Shown here: piece by piece, positions 1-7,739 of the stretch | Layout: each line of letters begins with the position of its first letter | Position numbering within the stretch: the stretch's first letter is position 1 | DNA from: Streptosporangiaceae bacterium NEAU-GS5 | GTDB taxonomy: Bacteria > Actinomycetota > Actinomycetes > Streptosporangiales > Streptosporangiaceae | DNA: 64,000 bases | Direction of reading: 5' to 3' | Assembly: GCA_017592665.1 (NCBI GenBank) | Contig: JAGFNW010000002.1 | Span: 248,001-312,000, forward strand | Position numbers and translations under genes: made by a program | Notes under the pieces: generated by a model | Databases searched by the model: none | What the model saw: only the letters and a program-made list of their open reading frames with translations | What the model was told of the DNA's origin: nothing

Positions 1-1896
1 GCCGAGAACGAGAAGACCAGCTGGTTCCCCGAGACGATCAAGCACGGCCGCTATGGGGAGTGGCTGCGCAACAACGTCGACTGGGCGCTGTCGCGATCGC
101 GCTTCTGGGGCACCCCGCTGCCGCTGTGGATCTGCACGGCCGACGAGTCGCACGTCACGTGCGTCGGCTCGCTGCACGAGCTCGGCCACCTGGCCGGTCA
201 CGACCTGTCGGCGCTCGACCCGCACCGGCCCTACGTCGACGACGTCACCTTCCCCTGCCCGACGTGCGGCGAGGTCGCCAAGCGGGTGCCCGACGTGATC
301 GACGTCTGGTATGACTCGGGCGCCATGCCGTTCGCCCAGTGGGGCGCGCCCTGGACCAACAAGGACGTCTTCGACAAGGCCTATCCCGGCCAGTTCATCT
401 GCGAGGCCATCGACCAGACCCGCGGCTGGTTCTACTCGATGATGGCCGTCGGCACGCTCGTGTTCGACCGGTCGTCGTATGAGAACGTGCTCTGCCTCGG
501 CCTCATCCTCGCCGAAGACGGCCGGAAGATGAGCAAGCACCTCGGCAACGTGCTCCAGCCGATGCCCCTGATGGACGAGCACGGCGCCGACGCGCTGCGC
601 TGGTTCATGGCCACCAACGGCTCACCGTGGTCGCCGCGCCGGGTCGGGCACGGCCCGCTCGAGGAGATCGTCCGCAAGGTCCTGCTGACCTACTGGAACA
701 CCGCGTCGTTCTTCACGCTGTACGCGCGTGCGGCCTCGTGGACCCCGGGCACGACCAAGAGCGAGCGCACGCTCCTCGACCGGTGGGCCCTGGCCGAGCT
801 GCACCGAACCGTCACCGAGGTGACGGCGGCGCTCGACGGCTTCGACACGGCTCGTGCCGGGCGGCGGCTCACCGAGTTCCTCGACGACCTGTCCAACTGG
901 TATGTCCGCCGCTCGCGGCGGCGCTTCTGGGCGGGCGAGGCCGGCGCCTTCGAGACTCTCTACGAGTGCCTGGAGACCGTCACGCGGCTCATGGCCCCGC
1001 TCGTGCCGTTCGTGACCGACTACGTGTGGGATGTCCTCCGTACGGCCGACGCCCCCGCGTCGGTCCACCTGGCGACCTGGCCCACGGTGTCGGCCGAGGC
1101 GCTCGACCCGGCGCTGAGCGGTCAGATGGCCCTGGTCCGGCGGCTGGTCGAGCTCGGCAGGTCGGCCCGCGCGTCCTCCGGCGTGAAGACGCGGCAGCCC
1201 CTCGGCCGCGCCCTCGTCGGCGCGCCCGGCTGGGCCCTGCTGCCGGCCGAGCTGCGCGACCTGATCGCCGACGAGCTGAACGTCCAGTCGCTGGAGGCCA
1301 TGTCCGGGTTCTCGGCCGACCTCGTGACGTTCACCGTGAAGCCAAACTTCCGGGTGCTCGGCAAGCGATTCGGGCCGCAGACCAAGCTCGTGGCCGCGGC
1401 CGTGCAGGAAGCCGACCCGGCCGCCCTGGCCCAGGCCCTTCGCATGGGCACGGTTCCCACGGTCACCGTCGACGAGCTGGGCGTGGTCGAGCTCGGGCCG
1501 GACGACGTGATCGTGACCGAGCAGCCCAAGTCGGGCTGGGCCGTCGAAACCGGCGCGGTCGACACCGGCACCGGTGAGACCGTGGCGCTCGACCTCGCCA
1601 TGACCGACGAGCTGCGCCGGGCCGGGCTGGTCCGCGACGTGATCCGCCTGGTTCAGGACGCCCGCAAGGCCTCCGGCCTGGAGATCACCGACAGGATCGA
1701 CCTCTGGTGGTCCACCACCGCCGCCGACCTGGCCGACGCGCTACGCGCCGGTGGAAACGCCCTGTCCGACGAGGTCCTCGCGCTGTCCTTCACCGAACTC
1801 CCCCACCCGCCCACCGCCGAGGCCGGCGCGGCCGAATTCACCGACACCGACCTTGGTCTGACATTCCACCTCCGTAAGGCGGCCCACCCCGCCTGA
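1..1896 (+). CDS. ileS: Isoleucyl-tRNA synthetase, 3' part (5' end outside window)
   Basis: This enzyme charges tRNA-Ile in the cytoplasm. The frame is open from base 1, so the start lies before the window. The 631 visible residues begin in the catalytic Rossmann region (SRSRFWGTPLPLW near residue 32) and include a KMSKS-type loop written KMSKHLGN from residue 176. An all-helical anticodon-binding domain with DDLSNWYVRRSRRRFW follows, then the C-terminal region. Full-length enzymes of the long eukaryote-like type are around 1,040 residues, so roughly 40% is missing. The final His instead of Ser in the loop is normal for this subtype. A hairpin terminator follows the stop. The family call is firm. 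Confidence 0.97.
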   Translation, partial: AENEKTSWFPETIKHGRYGEWLRNNVDWALSRSRFWGTPLPLWICTADESHVTCVGSLHELGHLAGHDLSALDPHRPYVDDVTFPCPTCGEVAKRVPDVIDVWYDSGAMPFAQWGAPWTNKDVFDKAYPGQFICEAIDQTRGWFYSMMAVGTLVFDRSSYENVLCLGLILAEDGRKMSKHLGNVLQPMPLMDEHGADALRWFMATNGSPWSPRRVGHGPLEEIVRKVLLTYWNTASFFTLYARAASWTPGTTKSERTLLDRWALAELHRTVTEVTAALDGFDTARAGRRLTEFLDDLSNWYVRRSRRRFWAGEAGAFETLYECLETVTRLMAPLVPFVTDYVWDVLRTADAPASVHLATWPTVSAEALDPALSGQMALVRRLVELGRSARASSGVKTRQPLGRALVGAPGWALLPAELRDLIADELNVQSLEAMSGFSADLVTFTVKPNFRVLGKRFGPQTKLVAAAVQEADPAALAQALRMGTVPTVTVDELGVVELGPDDVIVTEQPKSGWAVETGAVDTGTGETVALDLAMTDELRRAGLVRDVIRLVQDARKASGLEITDRIDLWWSTTAADLADALRAGGNALSDEVLALSFTELPHPPTAEAGAAEFTDTDLGLTFHLRKAAHPA

Positions 1897-1906
1897 TCAC
1901 GGTGGC

Positions 1907-1936
1907 CGGCCCCTCGCCCCGACGGGTGGGGGGCCG
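1907..1936. terminator. Hairpin terminator after ileS
   Basis: A 13-bp stem (1907-1919 with 1924-1936, two G-U pairs) closes over a CGAC loop 11 bases after the ileS stop. There is no T-tract, as is common in high-GC genomes. It lies between convergent genes and may serve both strands. Confidence 0.6.
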
Positions 1937-1942
1937 CCTGCG

Positions 1943-2416
1943 TCAGGCCCTGGCCCTCGACCGCAGGCGCAGGGCGTCCACGACCGCGACGACCAGCATC
2001 GCCGCGATGAACGGTATGAGCGTGAGGATGGCGAACCCGCCGCCGATGTTGGCGCCGGCGCCGCCGGACGTCACCATGCGCTGGAGCACGGCCGCCGACA
2101 CGCCCGCGAGCACGACCGGCAGCAGGACCCAGAGCAGCCAGCGCCGGCCGACGGCGCCGCGCACGGCCGCCGCGGTGAGATAGGCCGTGGCGAGGACGGC
2201 CAGCACACAGGAGCCGATGGTCAGAGCGTGCTCCACATCCGGGGCGATGTCCCAGGGCCGGAGGATGTAGTCCCGCTCGGCGACCGGGACGCCGGGCGAG
2301 TCCAGCCGGCCGATGAGGCCCCAGACGCCGATCGGGGCGGCGATAGCGAGCACGACCGCGGCCACGATGGGAGAACGGCGGCGGAATGTTTCAGTGGTCA
2401 TGATCTCAGTGGTCAT
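1943..2416 (-). CDS. Hypothetical small integral membrane protein
   Basis: I do not recognise a family for this 157-residue protein. It shows an N-terminal membrane helix (about residues 16-36) and further hydrophobic segments near 65-85, 92-110 and 125-147, so it is probably a four-helix membrane protein with a basic C-terminus. The first 15 coding bases are almost exactly repeated, so two ATG starts (2416 and 2401) lie in frame. Neither has a strong ribosome binding site, and the second could be the real start. It is convergent with ileS and divergent from the downstream hydrolase. No function can be inferred. Confidence 0.6.
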   Translation of the reverse strand: MTTEIMTTETFRRRSPIVAAVVLAIAAPIGVWGLIGRLDSPGVPVAERDYILRPWDIAPDVEHALTIGSCVLAVLATAYLTAAAVRGAVGRRWLLWVLLPVVLAGVSAAVLQRMVTSGGAGANIGGGFAILTLIPFIAAMLVVAVVDALRLRSRARA

Positions 2417-2509
2417 AAAGGAAGGGTCGCCGCTCGCCCGATCCCGGTTGGAGCGCTGAAATACTCAACCTTCTGAGTAGTCGCGCGCCGGTTTTCTTAG
2501 GCTGTCCTG

Positions 2510-3343
2510 GTGAGCTATGTGGCGATGGATGACGGGGTCCGGCTGTGGACGCAGGCCACGGGCGCGCCCGGGTCGCCGCCGCCGGTCGTCCTGCTGCACG
2601 GCGGCCCCGGCATGTGGGACTACCTGCGCCCGGTCGCCCGGCTGCTCGACGACCGCACCATCGTCCACCGCTTCGACCAACGCGGCTGCGGCAAGTCCGA
2701 CGCTTCTGACGATCAGCGCCTCGACCGCCTGATCGCCGACCTGGAAACCCTGCGCCGTCACTGGGCCTATGACCAGTGGACGGTCGTCGGGCACTCGTTC
2801 GGCGCCTCCTACGCCCTGGCGTACGCCTGGACCCATCCCGAGCGGATCGCGTCGCTGTGCTACCTGTCCGGCACCGGCATCGGCGACTGGCGGCCGTTCT
2901 ACCGCGCCGAGCGCGCCCGCCGCATGACCGCGCGGCAGCGCGCCCGGCTCGTCGAACTCGAGTCGAAACCGCACCGCTCGGCCTCCCAGGAGCGGGAGTT
3001 CCGCACGCTGTCGTGGTTCACCGACCACGCCGACCGCGAGCGGGCCTGGCAGTGGGCGGAAGAGGACGCCACCGCCACGACCTATCCGATCAACTTCGCG
3101 GCCAACCGCAAGCTGGCGATGGAGACGGCCTCGTGGACGGCCGACGCCGTACGCGCCGCCTGCCGGCGGATCATCGCGCCGGCCGCCGTCGTCCACGGCG
3201 CGGGCGACCCGCGACCGGCCTCCTCGGCGGCCGCGGTCGCCGACGCCCTCCCCCACGCCCGCTTCCATCTCCTGCCCGACGCCGGCCATCACCCCTGGCG
3301 CGAACAGCCCGACGCCCTCCGCGACATCCTGCGCGCGCTATAA
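2510..3343 (+). CDS. Alpha/beta hydrolase (proline iminopeptidase-like)
   Basis: This is a 277-residue alpha/beta-hydrolase fold enzyme, probably cytoplasmic. The oxyanion-hole motif HGGPG occurs near residue 31, and the nucleophile elbow GHSFGAS supplies the catalytic serine near residue 95. An acid in GAGDPRP and a histidine in DAGHHPW complete the triad near the C-terminus. HGGPG with FDQRGCGKS is typical of the proline iminopeptidase (S33) branch, but the substrate cannot be told from sequence. The start is GTG at 2510; no longer in-frame start is better. It is transcribed alone, divergent from the membrane protein upstream. The Ro60 locus starts about 50 bases after its stop. Confidence 0.85.
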   Translation: MSYVAMDDGVRLWTQATGAPGSPPPVVLLHGGPGMWDYLRPVARLLDDRTIVHRFDQRGCGKSDASDDQRLDRLIADLETLRRHWAYDQWTVVGHSFGASYALAYAWTHPERIASLCYLSGTGIGDWRPFYRAERARRMTARQRARLVELESKPHRSASQEREFRTLSWFTDHADRERAWQWAEEDATATTYPINFAANRKLAMETASWTADAVRAACRRIIAPAAVVHGAGDPRPASSAAAVADALPHARFHLLPDAGHHPWREQPDALRDILRAL

Positions 3344-3362
3344 ACCTGAGGCGCCGGCCGGT

Positions 3363-3385
3363 GATCGAGTTGTACGCTTTCGATC
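3363..3385. promoter_or_regulatory. Inverted repeat just upstream of the first Y RNA
   Basis: GATCGA (3363-3368) and TCGATC (3380-3385) form a short inverted repeat 7 bases before the inferred 5' end of the first Y RNA. A TTGTAC hexamer between the arms (3370-3375) could be a -35 element, but no convincing -10 follows. This is a weak inference of an operator or promoter. Confidence 0.3.
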
Positions 3386-3391
3386 AGCAAA

Positions 3392-3529
3392 TGGGGGGCA
3401 CGGGTTGAAGTTCGTCGGTTACCGCTACGAACGGTGGGAGTGCGGGTTCGAATCCCGCGAGGTCTTCGGACCTGTAGCTCAAATGGCAGAGCCCCAACCC
3501 CGGTGAACACACCACATCCGTGCCCCCTT
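3392..3529 (+). ncRNA. Y RNA (YrlA-like), copy A, with permuted tRNA-like module
   Basis: Bacterial Y RNAs bind Ro60/Rsr and carry a tRNA-like domain. Here the ends pair: 3394-3403 (GGGGGCACGG) is a perfect complement of 3518-3527. Just inside lies GGGTTGAAG (3402-3410) opposite CCACATCC (3512-3519), the presumed Ro-binding helix. The interior reads like a tRNA in permuted order. A T-arm (3442-3458, loop TTCGAAT) comes first. An acceptor-like 5-bp stem closed by a TTCG tetraloop (3460-3473) follows. A D-arm (3477-3492, loop containing GG, preceded by T-A as at tRNA positions 8-9) comes last. ACCG/CGGT (3421-3424, 3432-3435) closes a 7-base loop resembling an anticodon arm. It lies directly upstream of rsr. 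Exact ends are inferred from the closing stem. Confidence 0.82.
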
Positions 3530-3542
3530 GCTGACCCAGCTC

Positions 3543-3686
3543 GGGAGGGCGGGTCGAAGCAGGTCGGTTACCGCATAAGAGTCGATGTCGCGGGGTTCGA
3601 ATCCCCGCCGACCCGGCGGCGACGCCGGGCGTAGCTCAGTGGCAGAGCGCCGATTCCGGCCGGCGTCCCCCACATCCGCCCTCTCT
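3543..3686 (+). ncRNA. Y RNA (YrlA-like), copy B, with permuted tRNA-like module
   Basis: This second Y RNA starts 14 bases after copy A. Terminal strands 3543-3552 and 3676-3685 pair over 10 bp with one G-U. The presumed Ro-binding strand GGGTCGAAG (3551-3559) faces CCACATCC (3670-3677). The interior has a T-arm (3590-3608, loop TTCGAAT). A 7-bp acceptor-like stem closed by a GCGA tetraloop (3612-3629) follows, and then a D-arm (3634-3648, loop AGTGGCA). The 7-bp acceptor length is that of a real tRNA. It shares TCGGTTACCGC with copy A but lacks a clear anticodon-like hairpin. The two copies may be co-transcribed, as no separate promoter is evident between them. Confidence 0.84.
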
Positions 3687-3690
3687 GCAC

Positions 3691-3715
3691 CCACATCCGC
3701 TCCGGCGGGTCGAAG
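3691..3715 (+). promoter_or_regulatory. rsr leader hairpin built from the same Ro-binding strands
   Basis: CCACATCCGC (3691-3700) and GCGGGTCGAAG (3705-3715) repeat the two conserved strands of the Y RNAs in reverse order, joined by a TCCG loop (3701-3704). Six pairs form (3695-3700 with 3705-3710). The element ends 7 bases before the GGAGG ribosome binding site (3723-3727) of rsr, whose ATG is at 3734. I infer a possible Ro60 binding site in its own mRNA leader; no direct evidence exists in the sequence beyond the repeated motif. Confidence 0.6.
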
Positions 3716-3733
3716 TCCCCCTGGAGGACACCT

Positions 3734-5392
3734 ATGTCCCGTGATCCGCTCGCGTCCCTGTCGTCCACGGCCACGCCGCAGTCGCAGCCGATTCCCGGCC
3801 GCAGCGACCAGATTCCCAACGCGGCGGGCGGCTACGTGTTCGCCAAGGATCTGTGGCGGCGCGTGGAGGACTTCCTGATCCTCGGCACCACGGGCGGCAC
3901 CTACTACGTCACCGAGCATGCCCTGACCGCCGACAACGCCGGCGTGCTGTTCCAGGCGATCGCCGAGGACGGCCCGCGGGTCGTCGCGCTGCTCACGGAG
4001 ATCTCCACGGCGCGGCCGGCGCGCGCCCCCAAGCCGCGGCCCGCCCTGTTCGCGCTGGCCGCCGCCCATGCCAAGGGCGACCCCGCCACCCGGCAGGCCG
4101 CCAAGAACGCGCTGCACAAGGTGGCCCGCACGACCGATCACCTGGCCACCTTCTACGGCTACTGGAAGAACCTCTACGGCAAGCCCGGCCCGCGCGGCGC
4201 CATGCCCGTCCTCAACCGCTCGTTCCGCACCATGATGGGCAGCTGGTTCCTGGCCGGCGACCCCGACGAGGTCGCCTTCCGCGCCTGCAAGGCCATGCAG
4301 CGCAAGACGCCGCAGGGCGAGGACTTCGCGCTCCGCGACGCGCTCCGCATGGCCCGGCCCAGCGTCACCGACCCGCGCCGGCGTGCCCTGCTCGGCTGGA
4401 TCGCCGGCAACGTCTCCGACGACGAGGCCCGCGACGAGCTGGCCACGGTCGACCGGTTCCTCACGGCCAAGGCCGTCACCTCGGTAGGGCAGGCCGTGCG
4501 GGTGGTCCGCGAGGCCAACGCGCCGTGGGAGTTCCTGCCCGACGCCATGCTCAAGGAGCCGGAGGTCTGGGACGCCCTCGTCGACACGATCGGCATGACC
4601 GCCCTCATCCGGAACCTGGCCCGGATGACCCGCCTCGGAACGCTGAAGCCGATGGCCGATGCGACCCGCCGCGCGGCCGCCCGGCTCACCGACCGCGAGG
4701 CGCTGGTCAAGGCGCGCATCCACCCCATGGACGCGTGGCTCGCCCTTCGTGTGTACGGCTCCGGCAGCGCCCAGCCCAACCGCCGGGCCGTGGCCCAGAC
4801 CTGGGACCCGGTGCCGGAGATCGTGGACGCGCTCGAGGAGGCGTACGAGCTCTCCTTCGGCTCGGTCCAGCCGTCGGGCAAGCGGCTGCTGGTGGCCGTC
4901 GACTCGTCGGGCTCGATGGGCCAGCACGTGTTCTCGGGCGGGTCGCGGCTCGGCACGGCGTACGAGGTCGGCTGTGCCATGGCCGTCATGCTGGCCCGCA
5001 TCGAGCGCGGCAACGTGCACGTCATCGACGTGGACCTGAGCGTTCACCGGTCGCGTGTGACGCCGCGCACCAACCTGCGGGAGATCGCGTCCTGGACGCC
5101 GGCGGGCGGCGGCACCAACCTCGCGCTGCCGTTCACCTGGGCCACCGAGAAGAAGATGGCCGCCGACGGCATCGTGGTCTTCACCGACAACGAGACCTGG
5201 GCCGGCAACTCCCACCCCGTGCAGGCTCTGAACGCCTACCGGCGCGCGGTCAGCCCGCACACTCGGGTCGTCGTCGCCGCGATGACCGCCACGGGCTACT
5301 CCATCGGCGACCCCGGCGACCCTGACACCCTCAACATCGCCGGCCTCGACGCCTCACTTCCCATAGTGGTGAACGGCTTCATCCGCACCTAG
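3734..5392 (+). CDS. rsr: Ro60 orthologue (Rsr), TROVE plus VWA domain RNA-binding protein
   Basis: Ro60-family ring proteins bind Y RNAs and misfolded RNA, and in bacteria assist exonucleases in RNA maturation and decay. The 552 residues match the usual size. An N-terminal TROVE HEAT-repeat ring covers about residues 25-365 (note ALTADNAGVLFQAI and ARTTDHLATFYGYWKNLYG). A von Willebrand A domain follows, with the MIDAS motif D390-S-S-G-S394 and a later VFTDNETW. The ATG at 3734 has GGAGG 6 bases upstream. Two Y RNAs lie directly upstream on the same strand, the arrangement known for bacterial rsr loci. No RtcB, archease or PNPase gene lies beside it. A strong hairpin terminates it. Confidence 0.95.
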   Translation: MSRDPLASLSSTATPQSQPIPGRSDQIPNAAGGYVFAKDLWRRVEDFLILGTTGGTYYVTEHALTADNAGVLFQAIAEDGPRVVALLTEISTARPARAPKPRPALFALAAAHAKGDPATRQAAKNALHKVARTTDHLATFYGYWKNLYGKPGPRGAMPVLNRSFRTMMGSWFLAGDPDEVAFRACKAMQRKTPQGEDFALRDALRMARPSVTDPRRRALLGWIAGNVSDDEARDELATVDRFLTAKAVTSVGQAVRVVREANAPWEFLPDAMLKEPEVWDALVDTIGMTALIRNLARMTRLGTLKPMADATRRAAARLTDREALVKARIHPMDAWLALRVYGSGSAQPNRRAVAQTWDPVPEIVDALEEAYELSFGSVQPSGKRLLVAVDSSGSMGQHVFSGGSRLGTAYEVGCAMAVMLARIERGNVHVIDVDLSVHRSRVTPRTNLREIASWTPAGGGTNLALPFTWATEKKMAADGIVVFTDNETWAGNSHPVQALNAYRRAVSPHTRVVVAAMTATGYSIGDPGDPDTLNIAGLDASLPIVVNGFIRT

Positions 5393-5407
5393 AAAGTGTC
5401 TGACCCT

Positions 5408-5435
5408 GGCCGGCCCTCTCCAGCAGGGGCCGGCC
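5408..5435. terminator. Hairpin terminator after rsr
   Basis: A perfect 9-bp stem (GGCCGGCCC 5408-5416 with 5427-5435) closes over a 10-base loop between the convergent stops of rsr and the next gene. It is likely bidirectional. Confidence 0.65.
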
Positions 5436-5436
5436 T

Positions 5437-7395
5437 TCAGGAGGACAGGTCGCAGACCGAGCAGTGGGTGAGCCCGGCCTCTTCGGCCGCGGTCTGGGTC
5501 ATGACCTCGATGTCGCTGTCGTCCGTGGCGCTGAGCAGCGGGCAGTTGGGGCCGTGGTATCGGCGCGTGCCCACCAGGACCCGCACCATCCCCGGCCGCA
5601 TGGCCGCTCGCGTGACGTCGCCCCCGTCGCTCACGTCGCTCACGTCTCCTGCGTCCTCCGCGCCACCGACGTCGTCATCGGGGTCGGGGTCGGCATCGGC
5701 GTCGGTCGCGTCGGCGTCGGAACGGCCCTCGCCACCCGTGGCCCACGCCGCACCTGAGGCCCACGCCGGGCGCTCGTCGTCACGGACATCTCCTGCCGCG
5801 ACGTCTTCTGCGTCCGCCGCCGCGGCGGGCGGTTCATCCACCTCGGCGTCCTCGACCTCGTCCACGTCATCGTCGTCATCGGCGGCGTCATCGTCGTCGC
5901 CGATCAGATCGTCGAGCAGGCCCCGCACGCGGTGAGGCGGCGTGGGCGTACGGCGACCGGCCTCGGAGGCGTCGAAGTCAGCGGCCCCGTCGGAGGGTTC
6001 GTCCGCGTCTGTCCCTGAGTGGGAGGTGTCACCGGCCGAGGAGGACCCGGCGCGCCCGGGTCCGCTCACGGCCGGTTCCACCGGCTTCTCTGGGGACTGC
6101 CGCGAGTCCTCATACGGCTTCTTGAGGCCGCTTGGACGCTCCGACTCGGAACGCGTAGGCGTGAACCAGCTTGTCGCCCGCGACGACTCCACCGAGTCGT
6201 CGGGCCCGCCGTCGGAACGGCCCTCGGACCTGGATTCAGACGTCGAGTCGGACTCCGCCTCCGTCTCCTTGGAGGTCCCGGCGGCGAAGGCCCCGGCCGC
6301 CGAGGCGGCTCCGGCGGCGGCGCCCGTCGTGAAAGCGCCGCCGGCAGAGCTCCCGGTGCTTGGGGCGGCCGTGGGGGCCGTCGGGGTGGACCCGGTGGCC
6401 GGGAAGAGCGTCGTGCCCGACGCGGACCCGCCGGACGGCGTGGAGCCGGACGGCGTCGAACCGGGCGTCGGTGACCCGGAGGTGGGTGGCGCGGAGGTGG
6501 GTGGCGCGGAGGTGGGTGGCGCGGTGCGGGCCGGGGGGGAGGGCATGCGGGAGGAGGTCGTGGTGGTCTCGGGGAAGGCACCGGTCGACGAGCTGGCCGG
6601 GGAACTGGTGCCGGTCGACGAGCTGGCCGAGGAGCTGGAGCCGGTCGAGGAGCTGGAGCTGGAGGAGCTGCTGCCGGGGCGGGGCGGGGCGCCGTCGGGG
6701 AGGCAGGTGCTGCAAGGAGTGAAGCCCTCCTCGCGCGCCTCCTCGTGGGTCAGCTCCTCGGTGTCGCGGTTGAGCAGCTGGCGGCAGGTCGCCAGGTGGA
6801 AGCGGCGCCGGCCCGGGATGACCAGGACGATCGCGTCGAGCGCCAGGCCCGTCGCGTCCGGCGGCCGGCCCGCGCCGGCGGCAGCGGCCGACGTCCCGGG
6901 AGCCGACGTCCCGGGAGAGGTGTAAGGCATGGAGCCGTAGCCGGCACCGGGCGAAGGCGGACCGGTCTCTGCGGCGGGGGCGGCGCCGGGCCGCATGACC
7001 TGGGTGGAGGGCGGGATGCGGTCGTCCCAGCCGGGCGGGCCGGACGGATGCATGTGGGGGGGCTGGCCGGGCATGCCGCCCATGCCAGGGGGCATCGTGG
7101 GGGCGCGCATGGTCTGCGTCACCATGGCGCCGGCCGCGGGATGCTGGCCTGTCGCCGTATACGCGGAGGCCCCGGAGGCCGCCATCTGGTTCATCGCGTC
7201 GACCGGCTCGCGCGCGGGCTTTCCCCCGGCGGGGAACAGCTCGTGGCGGCGTAGCAGCGCCCCGACGAGGAGGCTGACCGCGGACAGCACGCTGATCACG
7301 ATCGACCACATCACGAGGAACGGCTTCGCGAGCACCACGCCCGCGATGAGCAGGACGATCGCGGCGAGCACCAGTGCGGCGCTGATGAGGATCAC
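5437..7395 (-). CDS. Membrane-anchored low-complexity protein with two HxxxC...CxxC modules
   Basis: I recognise no named family for this 652-residue protein. Two N-terminal membrane helices (about 4-22 and 26-47) are followed by a Pro/Gly/Met-rich stretch. A first compact module has H200, C204, C228 and C231. A long Ser/Thr/Pro-rich and then strongly acidic linker follows, and a second module ends the protein with H614, C618, C645 and C648. Both modules share the order (F/Y)HxxxC, an Ala/Glu-rich helix with G(F/L)T, then CxxC, so a duplicated zinc-ribbon-like fold is likely. The start is GTG at 7395 with GGAGA about 7 bases upstream. It is convergent with rsr; a functional link is unproven. 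Confidence 0.75.
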   Translation of the reverse strand: MILISAALVLAAIVLLIAGVVLAKPFLVMWSIVISVLSAVSLLVGALLRRHELFPAGGKPAREPVDAMNQMAASGASAYTATGQHPAAGAMVTQTMRAPTMPPGMGGMPGQPPHMHPSGPPGWDDRIPPSTQVMRPGAAPAAETGPPSPGAGYGSMPYTSPGTSAPGTSAAAAGAGRPPDATGLALDAIVLVIPGRRRFHLATCRQLLNRDTEELTHEEAREEGFTPCSTCLPDGAPPRPGSSSSSSSSSTGSSSSASSSTGTSSPASSSTGAFPETTTTSSRMPSPPARTAPPTSAPPTSAPPTSGSPTPGSTPSGSTPSGGSASGTTLFPATGSTPTAPTAAPSTGSSAGGAFTTGAAAGAASAAGAFAAGTSKETEAESDSTSESRSEGRSDGGPDDSVESSRATSWFTPTRSESERPSGLKKPYEDSRQSPEKPVEPAVSGPGRAGSSSAGDTSHSGTDADEPSDGAADFDASEAGRRTPTPPHRVRGLLDDLIGDDDDAADDDDDVDEVEDAEVDEPPAAAADAEDVAAGDVRDDERPAWASGAAWATGGEGRSDADATDADADPDPDDDVGGAEDAGDVSDVSDGGDVTRAAMRPGMVRVLVGTRRYHGPNCPLLSATDDSDIEVMTQTAAEEAGLTHCSVCDLSS

Positions 7396-7739
7396 GGGGG
7401 TTCTCCGATAGTGCGGGTCATGCGCGCACGGCCCGGAAACGGGACGTGGCTGCCTGGCCGTACGGCCTGACAGCCTGCCACGTCTGGACCGCGCCGGCTC
7501 CGGTGACCGGGCGGCTCACGCCCCGCCGCGGGGGGTTCGCGGCGAGCGTCGCGGGCCGGTGGGCCCGTCCTCCCTGGTCCGGGCGCCTGACCCGGTGATG
7601 CCTGGTCTGATGGTGCCTGGTCGGTTATGCCTGCGCGCCTGGTCCACACGTCCTGGTCCTGGCTCGGGGGCAAGGACTTCGGACCATGGGCTGATCCTGG
7701 CTTGGGGGAACCAGAAGGGCCCTGGCGACGCGTGGAACC
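7396..7739. other. Intergenic region with imperfect CCTGGTC repeats
   Basis: This 344-base stretch lies between the divIVA stop and the start of the membrane-anchored protein, both on the minus strand. Between about 7569 and 7665 the heptamer CCTGGTC recurs at irregular spacing (five or more imperfect copies). Short open frames through it follow the repeat and show no recognisable protein. It should contain the promoter for the gene starting at 7395, but I see no clear hexamers and no clear terminator for divIVA. Confidence 0.4.

Noticed and set aside
3442-3492. Possible tRNA genes upstream of rsr
   Set aside because: T-arm and D-arm are present but in reversed order and joined by a capped acceptor stem; there is no proper anticodon arm or CCA end. 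They fit Y RNA tRNA-like modules, not tRNAs.
6480-6530. Non-coding tandem repeat (GGAGGTGGGTGGCGC units)
   Set aside because: The repeats are in frame within the Ser/Thr/Pro linker of the minus-strand protein (APPTS units), so they are coding low complexity.
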